Numbered from the stretch's first letter, positions 52,154 to 61,598 are shown. The stretch: DNA of 64,000 nt from JBCBKU01 sp038521345 (GCA_038521345.1 JBCBKU010000013.1:22002-86001); one strand, 5' to 3'. Translations and numbers: made by a program. The notes: generated by a model not told the origin, from the letters alone.

Positions 52154-53245
52154 TCACCCGGGCCGTCGCGCCCCGGGCATTGCAGCCATCAAGGTGGCAA
52201 CACGCGCGCGTATTCCCTGCCGGACAATACGCTCTGCGGTTGGATGCAAGCGCTCGGTCGGGTCGCGCCCCACAACACGCCGGCTGCGCAGCAGAAAAAG
52301 CTTTCCCCAACGCTTGTAAGTGGACACCGATGGCGCCGTCACATCGGTTGGAAACCGGGCCCGCCACCCATTGGGCAGAGTAAGACCGCAGGCCTCGGCC
52401 CTGCCCAGCATCCAGACAAGCGGAATGTTCGACAGAGGACGTGAGTCCAGATCGCCGTTCAGCTGACCCCCGATATCGCCGTGGTTGCCGCGAAACCAGA
52501 CCTGCTCTACATGACCGGCCCAGCCGGGATCGCATTGCCAAAGCACGGGTTTGAACGCATCCCGCGTTTCATCAAGGGCGAGGGCATGGAACCCGTGCTT
52601 GACCGAAGCTCCGAGTGCTGGCGAGTGGAACCGCGTTCGACGCTCGCGCAGATGCCAGACCAATGGCAAACGCAAGCTCAGTGCCTTTACGGTATCCCAG
52701 ACACCCACCATCTCGATCGGTGCAGCCGCATGACAAAAAAGCGTGCGAAACCGTGCCGCGGCCGGGCTGTCTCCGCCCCGTTCATAGTGCCGCCACGCTA
52801 CACGCACCGCGCGTTCGGTGGCATGTTCGCGGCGCAGCAGACCCACCTGATCAATCACGCCGGCCAACGAACGCACCGCGAAGGCACCTCTTGAATACCC
52901 AAAAAGGAAGATCCGGTCGCCCTGGCGGTAGCGGGATGCAAGCACACCGTACATCCGGCGGATTTGCCTGTTGATGCCCCGCCCCTCGATCACGTCCATC
53001 GTCGTGCGCCAGCTTTGCCATTGAACGCCTGCCTCGTAACGGACCGAGACCCGCGCCGACGGCGCGGTTTCTGAGACAAGCTTGTAGAGAAGTCCGGCGT
53101 TGGTCTCGCGCCCTTCGCGGAGGGACGACATCGTGCCGTCCAGAATGACCACATGGGTTACCGGCCCACGCGTTGGGGCAGGCAAGGTCTGTTCGGACCT
53201 GCCGAACCGGGACAGGAATCCGCGAAGCACCGCCCCCAGCCGCAT
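52154..53245 (-). CDS. DUF2235 alpha/beta-hydrolase-like protein
   Basis: 363-aa protein. The DUF2235 pattern is seen in VVILDGTMSSLREG, the nucleophile elbow FGYSRGAFAVRSLAG (Ser in GYSRG), VGVWDTV and the catalytic-like His in WFRGNHGDIGGQ. Family members include type VI secretion phospholipase effectors, but also housekeeping alpha/beta hydrolases. No T6SS genes are nearby and no signal peptide is seen. It converges with metF. Lipase or esterase activity is likely. Confidence 0.88.
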   Translation of the reverse strand: MRLGAVLRGFLSRFGRSEQTLPAPTRGPVTHVVILDGTMSSLREGRETNAGLLYKLVSETAPSARVSVRYEAGVQWQSWRTTMDVIEGRGINRQIRRMYGVLASRYRQGDRIFLFGYSRGAFAVRSLAGVIDQVGLLRREHATERAVRVAWRHYERGGDSPAAARFRTLFCHAAAPIEMVGVWDTVKALSLRLPLVWHLRERRTRFHSPALGASVKHGFHALALDETRDAFKPVLWQCDPGWAGHVEQVWFRGNHGDIGGQLNGDLDSRPLSNIPLVWMLGRAEACGLTLPNGWRARFPTDVTAPSVSTYKRWGKLFLLRSRRVVGRDPTERLHPTAERIVRQGIRARVATLMAAMPGARRPG

Positions 53246-53615
53246 CAGGCCTTCCCCCCGAAGCGATCGGGAACCCGCGGGATATGTCGCGACATGACCA
53301 TACTCATTACCTTGGGACGAAGCCCATCACACGCAAACCAAAGGACCGTGAAAGGTCTGACACAAAGGCTTGCGGCAAGAAGGCCCCCAGTCCAGTGAAT
53401 TCGGGGGATTGCCCCCGCGGCGGCCTCATTGCCGACGCTTTCCCGGTCTTCATCGGAAACAATGCGCGCCGCGTCAGTGAACCGTTCGCGGAGCGCCAGT
53501 TGCGCGCAACGGTTTGCTGCGCCCGGGCCTAGCTGCTGAACCCGCACAATTGGACCCTGTTCACCCGGGCCGATCCGCGCGAGACTGACGCCCGAGCAAA
53601 GTTCGGAGAGCGCCC
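53246..53615. other. Divergent intergenic region upstream of DUF2235 and HD genes
   Basis: 370 bp without a convincing gene. It holds a 12-bp perfect palindrome ATGTCGCGACAT (53284-53295), 39 bp upstream of the DUF2235 start, and a 6-bp CGGGGG/CCCCCG hairpin (53402-53417) with a 4-nt loop. A short minus-strand ORF through it has no family features. Confidence 0.5.
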
Positions 53616-54233
53616 ATGGACCACGTCAAATTCACCGCCATGAAAGACGGCGACGCCGAGGATTACGCTTTTCTCACACACCACGAGACGGCCTATGCCA
53701 GCGAGACAGCGAACCGATTGATGACTGCAATGGTGGCGCTCGATGACAGCTTGTCGGGTTATCAGGTCACGCGCCTTGGGCATTCCCTGCAATCCGCGAC
53801 CCGGGCGTGGCGCGATGGGGCTGACACGGATTGGGTCGTCGGAACCCTTCTGCACGATATCGGCGACATCTACGCGCCCTACAATCACGACGAATACGCC
53901 GCGGCGATCCTGCGCCCATTCGTGCGAGAGCAAGTGACCTGGGTCGTCGAACAACATGGAGACTTTCAGCTGCTCTACTACGGCGCTCACGTGGGCGCCG
54001 ATCCCGAGAAGCGCCAAGCCTACGCAGGCCATCCTTATTTTGTTGATTGTGCCGCGTTCTGCGAACGTTGGGACCAGTCGAGCTTTGACCCGTCCTACGA
54101 CATGCTGCCGCTGGCACATTTTTCCCCGTTGGTGCACGAGGTGTTTTCGCGCGCGCCCTACGATCCGGACGTGATCCGCTCGGGTGTGCGCGTTGGACTG
54201 GTGGATCCTGTGGTGGCGCAGATGCGGCTTTAG
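53616..54233 (+). CDS. HD-domain protein of the PhnZ-like diiron family
   Basis: 205-aa helical protein with the metal-ligand pattern of HD-domain mixed-valence diiron oxygenases (PhnZ, TmpB, inositol oxygenase): H56 (RLGHSLQSA), H80-D81 (LLHDIGD), H91, H114 and D153 (ERWDQ). Ordinary HD phosphohydrolases share most of these, so the oxygenase call rests on the spacing and the C-terminal (R)WD motif. No phosphonate, aminophosphonate or inositol genes are adjacent. GGAGAG precedes the ATG. The stop overlaps the convergent DUF3592 gene by 4 bp. Confidence 0.75.
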   Translation: MDHVKFTAMKDGDAEDYAFLTHHETAYASETANRLMTAMVALDDSLSGYQVTRLGHSLQSATRAWRDGADTDWVVGTLLHDIGDIYAPYNHDEYAAAILRPFVREQVTWVVEQHGDFQLLYYGAHVGADPEKRQAYAGHPYFVDCAAFCERWDQSSFDPSYDMLPLAHFSPLVHEVFSRAPYDPDVIRSGVRVGLVDPVVAQMRL

Positions 54234-54988
54234 AGATCCCGCGCCCAGGACCGCCTCGGCCCCACGTCACCTTCCCACCAAACAGACTTGCCGCGGCGAT
54301 AGACCGTGATCCGGTCGCCCGGTTTCCAAGCGACGAACTCCTGCACGTCGTCGCTGAGGCTTTCGCCCTCCACCCCGTCCGGGCCGGTCCAGACCAACCG
54401 TGCTTGTTTCGTATCGTTAACCTCAAGCCAAAGCTCGCGCACCCGCACCACCGTTGCCACCTGCCGCACACCGTCCCTGCGCGCGAGCACAGCCCGGTTT
54501 GCCCGGCCGCCCGCAATGGCGAGGGCGGCAAGTCCGATTGCTCCGGCCACGCCTCCGAGCCAGAGACCACGCATTGCGCGATCACTTCCCTCGCCAACAT
54601 AAGCCTCGATGCGTTCGGGACGGGTGGACAAGTATCGGATTTCGTGGCGCGCGCCGATGGGAAGATCGTGATAATGCGACTGGCGTACTCGCTTTTCCAC
54701 TTCGTAGGCCGTGCCGTCGCGGGTCGAGTAGGCGAAGGTCACGAAGTAGGTCCGCCTTTCGTTGCCATCGCCATCGCGCGAGACCCGCACCCGGTGGTCC
54801 ATGACCTCGGCAAAGGTTGTGCGACCTTCCGCGGCAAAGCGTGCCGCCGATTGCTCGCTAGAGAAGGTATAACCAAAGCTCCACACCACAGCGAATGCTG
54901 CCAGAACGGCAATCCATCCACCTAGGTGCCAGAACAGGCTGAACCAGCTCCTCGGCTGGTCCCGATCATGCTTTGCCGTGGGTGTCAT
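54230..54988 (-). CDS. DUF3592 membrane protein
   Basis: 252-aa protein with two helices (about 22-42 and 133-153) flanking a periplasmic beta-rich domain (FVTFAYSTRDGTAYEVEKRV) that matches the first DUF3592 module. A second cytoplasmic beta domain follows (ARLVWTGPDGVEGESLSDDV). Family function is unknown. It converges on the HD-domain gene. Confidence 0.85.
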   Translation of the reverse strand: MTPTAKHDRDQPRSWFSLFWHLGGWIAVLAAFAVVWSFGYTFSSEQSAARFAAEGRTTFAEVMDHRVRVSRDGDGNERRTYFVTFAYSTRDGTAYEVEKRVRQSHYHDLPIGARHEIRYLSTRPERIEAYVGEGSDRAMRGLWLGGVAGAIGLAALAIAGGRANRAVLARRDGVRQVATVVRVRELWLEVNDTKQARLVWTGPDGVEGESLSDDVQEFVAWKPGDRITVYRRGKSVWWEGDVGPRRSWARDL

Positions 54989-55180
54989 GCTCTCGCACTA
55001 GCAAGGGATCGCGGTATCGGGATAGCGAGTGCTAAAAAAATCAATATCAATAACAGTAAGTTATGAGAATTCTCGAAGAAAATCGAACTGGACCGGGATG
55101 AAAACCATGGGTCGACCTGTTGCTTCGAACAATGGCCCGCTGGGGCCAGGCCAACACCAGATCCAAGGGAAGTTTTCATT
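54989..55180. promoter_or_regulatory. AT-rich upstream region of the Lipoprotein_15/ECF operon
   Basis: 192 bp, clearly AT-richer than its surroundings around 55033-55085, with a 10-bp palindrome GAGAATTCTC (55065-55074). It must carry the promoter for the downstream lipoprotein-ECF-anti-sigma operon; autoregulation by the ECF factor is expected but no certain -35/-10 could be assigned. Confidence 0.45.
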
Positions 55181-55573
55181 ATGCGCCATCTCGTTCTCTC
55201 CGCCGCCATCACTGCCGGTCTCGCCCTCTCCGCATGCGAGGCCTATTCGGCCGGGCACGCCCAACCCGCAATGCAGGCCCAGACCTCGGCCGGTCTGATC
55301 GTCGTCACCGGCGACGGCATGAGCCTTTACACCTTCGACGAGGATTCGGCCGGTCAGTCGAACTGCAACGGCGGCTGCGCCCAAGCCTGGCCTCCGCTCG
55401 CCGCCCCGGCCAATGCAACGGCCGAAGGCAACTTTACGCCGATCACCCGCGCCGACGGCACCAAGCAATGGGCCTATAAAGGACAGCCCCTTTATGGCTG
55501 GCAGGGCGATGCGCGCCCGGGCGACGTGACTGGTGACGGGGTCGGCGGCACATGGCATCTTGCGCGGCCCTAA
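55181..55573 (+). CDS. Lipoprotein_15 (secreted repeat) family protein
   Basis: 130-aa lipoprotein with lipobox LSAC (Cys19). The Lipoprotein_15 fold is recognised from LYTFDEDSAGQSNCNGGCAQ and the W-P-P-L motif, then KQWAYKGQPLYGWQGD. Such proteins are widespread and of unknown function; some are induced by ECF sigma factors under oxidative stress. It lies 77 bp before an ECF sigma/anti-sigma pair on the same strand. Confidence 0.9.
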   Translation: MRHLVLSAAITAGLALSACEAYSAGHAQPAMQAQTSAGLIVVTGDGMSLYTFDEDSAGQSNCNGGCAQAWPPLAAPANATAEGNFTPITRADGTKQWAYKGQPLYGWQGDARPGDVTGDGVGGTWHLARP

Positions 55574-55650
55574 GTCTCGCGCCTAAAGTTGCGCTGAACC
55601 CGGCGGGGTGCTTCATCCCCGCGCCGCCGGGACAGCGCTTCGGGCAGGGC

Positions 55651-56151
55651 ATGCATTCGTTTCAGGATCGAGTTGTTGAGTACTTGCCAGACCTCTGGCG
55701 GTATGCCCTGTCCTTAACCCGCAACCGCGACGCGGCCGACGACCTCGTACAGGATTGCGTCGAGCGAGCCATCCGGAAACAGGCGCTTTGGCAGCCCTCG
55801 GGCAGTCTCAAGGCGTGGCTGATGACGCTCTTATTGAACCAGTTCCGCAACAACCTCGCCTCTGGCAAGGGGCGTCCATCGCCCATGCCGATCGACGAGA
55901 TGGTGTCGGAACCGAGGGCCGCGGAAACACTCGCGCCGCGCCTTGATCTGGCGGACACCGCCCGCGCGCTGACCACGCTGCCGGAAGACCAGCGCGAGAC
56001 ACTGCTTCTGGTCGTTGTCGGAGGATTAAGCTACCGCGAAGCCGCCGAAGCGCTGGATATCCCGCTCGGAACGCTTATGTCGCGCCTCGGCCGGGCCCGT
56101 GCCGCGCTTCGTGTGGCGCTTGGGCAGAACGAAGGGGCGCAGGTACCGTGA
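55651..56151 (+). CDS. ECF RNA polymerase sigma factor
   Basis: 166-aa sigma factor. Region 2 is LWRYALSLTRNRDAADDLVQ; region 4 is LPEDQRETLLLVVVGGLSYR then AAEALDIPLGTLMSRLGRAR. The ATG at 55651 is chosen because the longer frame starts inside the upstream lipoprotein gene. The stop overlaps the anti-sigma GTG (GTGA). The pair resembles the EcfG-unrelated group associated with oxidative-stress lipoproteins. Confidence 0.95.
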   Translation: MHSFQDRVVEYLPDLWRYALSLTRNRDAADDLVQDCVERAIRKQALWQPSGSLKAWLMTLLLNQFRNNLASGKGRPSPMPIDEMVSEPRAAETLAPRLDLADTARALTTLPEDQRETLLLVVVGGLSYREAAEALDIPLGTLMSRLGRARAALRVALGQNEGAQVP

Positions 56152-56948
56152 GCGACACGCCAAATCAGGTCTCGGACGACATCCTCCATGCCTTCGTGGA
56201 TGGCCAGTTGCCGCCGGCTGATGCTGAGCGTGTCGAGGCGTGGCTGAACGCCCACCCCGATAAGGCCGAGGAAGTGGCCGCATGGGCGGAACAGAATGCC
56301 GCAATCGACGCGTTGTTCCCGGCACCTGCCACCCTGCCCCAGACCGCAGCAACACCGCCGCCGCGCCCTGCGCCCGTAGTTCCGGAGCGCCCACGCCCGG
56401 CCAACTCGAACCGCGCACCGGGCCCGGCATGGGCCGCCGTTGCGGCCGCCTTCGCTATGCTGGGCATCGGTCTCGCCACAGGGTGGTTTGCCCGCGGATC
56501 GGTGACCCCTGGAAGTGCCGACATGGCGACATTGGTGCGCGAAGCGGTGGCCGCGCATGTGGTCTATGCCGCCGATCCGCACCGTCCGGTCGAGGTGGCG
56601 GCGAGCGAAGAGGAAACGCTGATCCGCTGGCTGTCGAACCGCGTCGGGCGCCAACTGACCGCCCCCGATCTCACAGGACAGGGCTTCGAGCTTGTCGGAG
56701 GGCGCCTTCTCTCGGTCACCGAAGGACCCGCGGCCCAGTTCATGTACGAGAACGCGGACGGCCGCCGCATTACGCTTTTCGCCAGCCAGGCCGCGACCGG
56801 CCAACTTGCCTCGTTCACGTTCAACGCGACCGGCGACGAGCGGTCGTTCTACTGGGAAGACGAGAACCTTTCCTATGCGATCGTTGGGGACGTCGACCGC
56901 GACAGTCTCAGCCAATTGGCCACCGCCGTCTTCCGACAGGTCAACTGA
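56148..56948 (+). CDS. Anti-sigma factor (transmembrane)
   Basis: 266-aa protein starting at GTG, overlapping the sigma gene. The N-terminal SDDILHAFVDGQLPPADAER helix bundle matches anti-sigma cytoplasmic domains but without a full zinc motif. A helix lies at about residues 96-116 (AWAAVAAAFAMLGIGLATGW), followed by a periplasmic domain of about 150 residues containing QFMYENADGRRITLF. It should hold the sigma factor inactive until an envelope or redox signal arrives. Confidence 0.9.
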   Translation: MSDTPNQVSDDILHAFVDGQLPPADAERVEAWLNAHPDKAEEVAAWAEQNAAIDALFPAPATLPQTAATPPPRPAPVVPERPRPANSNRAPGPAWAAVAAAFAMLGIGLATGWFARGSVTPGSADMATLVREAVAAHVVYAADPHRPVEVAASEEETLIRWLSNRVGRQLTAPDLTGQGFELVGGRLLSVTEGPAAQFMYENADGRRITLFASQAATGQLASFTFNATGDERSFYWEDENLSYAIVGDVDRDSLSQLATAVFRQVN

Positions 56949-57010
56949 CCCTTTCCCTTCCGGCCGCCCTTCGCTAGATCATCCCGCGATCTCTGAAAGG
57001 CGGGCACTCA

Positions 57011-60000
57011 ATGGCCATGGAAAAAACCTTTAACGCAGTCGAAGCCGAACCCCGGATCGCTGCGGCTTGGGAAGCGGCGGGCACGTTCCGCGCAGGCGCC
57101 AATGCTTCGCGGGAAGACACGTTTTGCATCATGATCCCGCCGCCCAACGTGAACGGGCGCCTTCACATCGGCCACGCCTTCAACAACACCCTGCAGGACA
57201 TCCTTGTCCGCTGGCATCGGATGCGGGGCTTCGACACGCTCTGGCAGCCGGGCCAAGACCATGCGGGGATCGCGCTGCAGCTCGCCGTCGAAAAAGAGCT
57301 GGCGGCCACCAACCGTCGCCGCACGGACATGAGCCGCGAGGAGTTTCTGGAACTCGCTTGGGCGTACAAGGAACGCACCGCCGACGGCATCGTCGACCAG
57401 CTGAAGCGACTCGGCGCCTCCTGCGACTGGTCGCGGAACGCCTTCACCATGGCCGGGGCCCCGGGCGACACGCGGGTGGGTCACGAGAACTCGCCCAATT
57501 TCCATGACGCCGTCATCAAGACCTTCGTCGAACTGTACGATAAGGGCATCATCTATCGCGGCAAGCGGCTTGTGAATTGGGACCCTTACTTCGAGAGCGC
57601 GATTTCGGACCTCGAGGTCGAGAACATCGAAGTCGACGGGCATATGTGGCACTTCAAATACCCGCTCGCCGACGGTGCCACATATGAGTATGTCGAGAAG
57701 GATGCGGACGGGAACGAGACCCTGCGCGAAACCCGCGACTACATCTCGATCGCCACGACCCGGCCAGAGACAATGCTGGGCGACGGCGCGGTCGCGGTTC
57801 ATCCATCCGATGAGCGCTATGCCCCAATCATCGGAAAACTCTGCGAAATTCCGGTTGGTCCGAAAGAGCACCGCCGGCTGATCCCGATCATCACCGATCA
57901 GTATCCGGACCCCGACTTCGGATCGGGTGCGGTGAAGATCACCGGAGCGCATGATTTCAACGATTACGCCGTGGCCCAGCGGGGGGGCATCCCCATGTAC
58001 CGACTGATGGATACGAAGGGCGCGATGCGCGCCGATGGCGAGCCCTACAGCCAAGCGGCGGCGACCGCCATGGCGGTCGCCACGGGGGATAAAGCGCTGA
58101 CAGAGGCCGAGGTCGACCAGATCAATCTGGTTCCCGACGACCTACGCGGTCTCGACCGGTTCGAAGCACGCAAACGCGTTGTCGAACAGATTACTTCCGA
58201 AGGTCTTGCCATGATGACACCGTCGGACGATCCGCGTCTTGGCGGCAAGCCGAAGAAAGGCGAAGAACCTTTGCCGGTGCCTTTGGTCGAGGCCAAAAAG
58301 ATCATGGCCCCCTACGGAGACCGGTCGAAGGTCGTGATCGAGCCCATGCTGACCGACCAATGGTTCGTGGATGCGGAGAAGATCGTCGGGCCCGCGCTAG
58401 AGGGTGTGCGGGACGGGACCACCCAGATCCTGCCCGAGCAGCACAAGAAGGTCTATTTCAACTGGCTGGAGAATATTGAGCCCTGGACGATCTCTCGACA
58501 GCTCTGGTGGGGGCACCAGATCCCGGTTTGGTATGGGCCGAAATGGGACGAAGAAGGGCTAGACTATCGATCCCTTGAGAAGATCCCTTTCTGCGCATCC
58601 ACGTTCGAAGAAGCTTCAGAACTTGCCCGCGAACACTACGGGGTCAGAGTCGTCGAGGAGTTCAGCGAAGCGAATTTTGGTCCCCGTATCAAGCTGCCGG
58701 ATGTACAGGTGGCTGAATTTGCCAAAGGCATGCTGGATATTGAGAACTTCCATATGGACCTCGTGGAAGACCATTATGCGGGATATGGCGATGTGGTAGC
58801 GTTGGAGCGCGACCCCGACGTCCTCGACACCTGGTTCTCCTCCGGCCTCTGGCCGCTGGGCACACTTGGTTGGCCCGATGAGACGCCTGAGCTGAAGAAG
58901 TACTTTCCCACCGACGTCCTCGTCACCGGCTTTGACATCATCTTCTTCTGGGTCGCCCGGATGATGATGATGCAATACGCCATGGTCGGACAACAGCCCT
59001 TCGACACTGTATATGTCCATGCCCTTGTCCGGGACGAGAAGGGCAAGAAGATGTCCAAATCGCTCGGCAATGTCCTCGATCCGCTGGACCTGATCGACAA
59101 CTACGGCGCCGATGCCGTTCGCTTCACGCTCGCCTCGATGGCCGCGATGGGACGTGACCTGAAACTCTCGGAACAACGCATCGCGGGCTACCGGAATTTC
59201 GGCACGAAGCTTTGGAACGCGTTCCGCTTCGCCGAGATGAACGGCGTCTATACCCGTTGCTCCCAAGGCGGGCTTGCGGCCGCGCAAGCCGCGTCGAACC
59301 CGGGCGTGACCGGGACCGCGTCCGTGAAGGCCATCGCCGCGGCGACCCCCAATCGCTGGATACTTGGCGAGTTGGCCCGCACGGTCGAGGCGGTGGACCA
59401 GGCACTGACCGAGTTCCGCTTCAACGACGCGGCGAACACGCTTTATGCCTTTGTGTGGGGTCGCGTTTGTGACTGGTATCTCGAATTGGCAAAGCCGCTT
59501 TTTGCAAGTGAAAACGACGAGATCGTAGCCGAGACCCGGATCACCATGGCCTATGTCCTCGACCAGTGCCTGATCCTTCTTCACCCGTTCATGCCCTTCA
59601 TCACCGAAGAGCTTTGGTCGACCACGGCCGAGCGGGCAAAGATGTGCGCCCATGCCGATTGGCCCGATCTGCAAACCTCGGACTTGGTTGACGCCGCCGC
59701 AGACGCAGAAATGTCATGGGTCATCCACATGATCGAGGCCGTGCGTTCGGTTCGGGGCGAGATGAATGTCCCGGCTGGGCTTCGGGTTGATCTGCTTCAG
59801 CTTGAGCTCGACGCAGTCGGGCGCGCCGCCTACGCGGGAAACGCAGAGCTTATTCAACGCCTGGCCCGGATCGGATCGGTGACGGACGCAGATAAAATGC
59901 CCAAAGGCTCGGCTACCATTGCGGTGCCCGGCGGGACATTCTGTCTGCCACTCGCCGATATTATCAATGTCACGGCCGAGAAGGCCCGCCTGTCCAAGTC

Positions 60001-60178
60001 GCTCGGAAAGCTCGAGAAAGACATCGCGGGGCTGAACGGTCGACTGTCGAACCCGAAGTTTTCGGCCTCTGCGCCGCCAGAGGTCGTCGAAGAAACCAGG
60101 GAGCTGATGTCCGACAAGGAGGCCGAGGCGGCGCGCCTGAAAACCGCGCTTGACCGGCTTGCGGATGTGGACGCGTAA
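57011..60178 (+). CDS. valS: Valine-tRNA ligase
   Basis: 1055-aa class I aminoacyl-tRNA synthetase. HIGH-type motif H52-I-G-H55 (GRLHIGHAF), editing-domain motif ISIATTRPETMLGD, and KMSKS at about residues 680-684 (KKMSKSLGNVLDP) are present. The C-terminal coiled coil is LEKDIAGLNGRL and following. An internal segment near residues 745-780 (RCSQGGLAAAQAAS...) is an Ala/Gly-rich insert relative to many ValS. Essential cytoplasmic enzyme; single complete copy here. Confidence 0.97.
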   Translation: MAMEKTFNAVEAEPRIAAAWEAAGTFRAGANASREDTFCIMIPPPNVNGRLHIGHAFNNTLQDILVRWHRMRGFDTLWQPGQDHAGIALQLAVEKELAATNRRRTDMSREEFLELAWAYKERTADGIVDQLKRLGASCDWSRNAFTMAGAPGDTRVGHENSPNFHDAVIKTFVELYDKGIIYRGKRLVNWDPYFESAISDLEVENIEVDGHMWHFKYPLADGATYEYVEKDADGNETLRETRDYISIATTRPETMLGDGAVAVHPSDERYAPIIGKLCEIPVGPKEHRRLIPIITDQYPDPDFGSGAVKITGAHDFNDYAVAQRGGIPMYRLMDTKGAMRADGEPYSQAAATAMAVATGDKALTEAEVDQINLVPDDLRGLDRFEARKRVVEQITSEGLAMMTPSDDPRLGGKPKKGEEPLPVPLVEAKKIMAPYGDRSKVVIEPMLTDQWFVDAEKIVGPALEGVRDGTTQILPEQHKKVYFNWLENIEPWTISRQLWWGHQIPVWYGPKWDEEGLDYRSLEKIPFCASTFEEASELAREHYGVRVVEEFSEANFGPRIKLPDVQVAEFAKGMLDIENFHMDLVEDHYAGYGDVVALERDPDVLDTWFSSGLWPLGTLGWPDETPELKKYFPTDVLVTGFDIIFFWVARMMMMQYAMVGQQPFDTVYVHALVRDEKGKKMSKSLGNVLDPLDLIDNYGADAVRFTLASMAAMGRDLKLSEQRIAGYRNFGTKLWNAFRFAEMNGVYTRCSQGGLAAAQAASNPGVTGTASVKAIAAATPNRWILGELARTVEAVDQALTEFRFNDAANTLYAFVWGRVCDWYLELAKPLFASENDEIVAETRITMAYVLDQCLILLHPFMPFITEELWSTTAERAKMCAHADWPDLQTSDLVDAAADAEMSWVIHMIEAVRSVRGEMNVPAGLRVDLLQLELDAVGRAAYAGNAELIQRLARIGSVTDADKMPKGSATIAVPGGTFCLPLADIINVTAEKARLSKSLGKLEKDIAGLNGRLSNPKFSASAPPEVVEETRELMSDKEAEAARLKTALDRLADVDA

Positions 60179-60245
60179 TCCGGACGGTCCGGCTCGCAAT
60201 GGACCAGAGACGGAATGAACTCAGAACCTCGCAGAGGCTAAGTCA

Positions 60246-61361
60246 ATGAGCCCTCGTCTGACCGATCTTGTTCGTGCACTTCCTTCGACGGTCCCGTTCG
60301 TGGGTCCCGAGACACAGGAACGTATGCGCGGAATGCCATTCTCGGCGCGCCTCGGAGCCAACGAATCCGTCTTCGGTCCGTCCCCGCGCGCAATTGCGGC
60401 CATCCACATGGCCGCCAAGGACTGCTGGATGTACGGCGATCCCGAAATTCATGACCTGCGTGAAGCACTGGCCGCGCATCACGGCGTGTCGCGCGAGAAT
60501 ATCGTGGTGGGCGAAGGGATCGACGGTCTTCTCGGCACGCTCGTCCGCCTGATGGTCGCGCCAGGGGACCCGGTCGTGACCTCGAACGGCGCATATCCCA
60601 CCTTCGCCTATCATGTGGCGGGCTTTGGAGGGGCTTTGGTCAAGGTCCCATACAGGAATGACCAAGAGGACGCGCCCGCCCTGCTTGCCAAAGCGTCCGC
60701 GAACCGGGCCAAACTGATCTACCTTGCCAATCCGGACAATCCGATGGGCACGTGGTGGTCGGCGCAAGATATGGCCGACACCATCGCCAGCGTCCCGGAT
60801 GGGTCGCTGCTTGCACTTGACGAGGCCTATATCGACCTTGCACCCGAGGGAACGGCGCCGCCGATTGATCGCGAAGACCCGCGGGTTTTGCGCTTCCGGA
60901 CATTCTCGAAGGCCCATGGGCTGGCCGGACTTCGGGTCGGCTATGCAATCGGGCACCGTGACCTGATCGCCGCCTTTGACCGGATCCGTAACCATTTCGG
61001 CGTTGGACGGCTGTCACAAGCCGCCGCTCTTGCGGCGCTCGAGGATACAGATCACCTGAGTACCGTCCGCCGTTCTGTCGCCCGGTCGCGTGATCAAATA
61101 GCCGACATTGCGCGCGACAACGGACTTCTGCCGATCCCTTCTGCGGCGAACTTCGTTGCAATAGATTGCGGTGGCGACGGAAATTTTGGCAGGGCCGTGC
61201 TGCACAATCTAGTGACCCAGGGCATCTTTGTGCGCGCTCCGTTCGTTGCTCCCGAAGATCGTGCCATCCGCATTTCTTGTGGCGATCGGCAGGATCTTGA
61301 CGCATTTGCAGTCGCGCTGCCCATCGCCTTGACCGCGGCGCGGGAGAGCACGACACTTTAA
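60246..61361 (+). CDS. PLP aminotransferase, histidinol-phosphate aminotransferase-like
   Basis: 371-aa fold-type I aminotransferase of the HisC group. ARLGANESVFGPSP marks the N-terminus and DEAYIDLAPEG the PLP-contact strand; the catalytic Lys is K222 in TFSKAHGLAGLRVGY. HisC-like proteins outside his operons may act on aromatic amino acids (imidazole acetol-type or phenylalanine); the substrate is not resolved. It lies 67 bp after valS. Confidence 0.92.
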   Translation: MSPRLTDLVRALPSTVPFVGPETQERMRGMPFSARLGANESVFGPSPRAIAAIHMAAKDCWMYGDPEIHDLREALAAHHGVSRENIVVGEGIDGLLGTLVRLMVAPGDPVVTSNGAYPTFAYHVAGFGGALVKVPYRNDQEDAPALLAKASANRAKLIYLANPDNPMGTWWSAQDMADTIASVPDGSLLALDEAYIDLAPEGTAPPIDREDPRVLRFRTFSKAHGLAGLRVGYAIGHRDLIAAFDRIRNHFGVGRLSQAAALAALEDTDHLSTVRRSVARSRDQIADIARDNGLLPIPSAANFVAIDCGGDGNFGRAVLHNLVTQGIFVRAPFVAPEDRAIRISCGDRQDLDAFAVALPIALTAARESTTL

Positions 61362-61363
61362 TC

Positions 61364-61387
61364 ACCGCTTTACCTGTGCGGTGTTTA
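61364..61387 (+). terminator. Weak hairpin after the aminotransferase gene
   Basis: CACCGC and GCGGTG form a 6-bp stem with a 9-nt loop, followed by TTT. It starts 2 bp after the stop and could be a weak intrinsic terminator. Confidence 0.4.
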
Positions 61388-61409
61388 ATCGGTCTGGGAG
61401 GTAACGCCG

Positions 61410-61598
61410 TTGACACCTTTGACGCCAATTCACCTGATTGCCGCTGGGCCGGTTTTCTGGACCTTGGCAGTGCTTTGGGTGGTCGGCGGACCGTGGGCCG
61501 TTGCCGCGGGGGTGCTGACAGCAGAGCTGGCGTTGCGCGTGGTGGCGATGCGTATCCAGATGTCCGAAGCCCGTGCGCGATCCGAACGCGGGCCTTGA
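61410..61598 (+). CDS. Small membrane protein (TTG start)
   Basis: 62-aa protein from a TTG at 61410, with GGGAGG 8 nt upstream. Two hydrophobic segments (LIAAGPVFWTLAVLWVVGGP and AVAAGVLTAELALRVVAM) and a charged tail SEARARSERGP. No family recognised. It lies 48 bp after the aminotransferase gene and is followed by another tiny membrane ORF. Confidence 0.65.
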   Translation: MTPLTPIHLIAAGPVFWTLAVLWVVGGPWAVAAGVLTAELALRVVAMRIQMSEARARSERGP

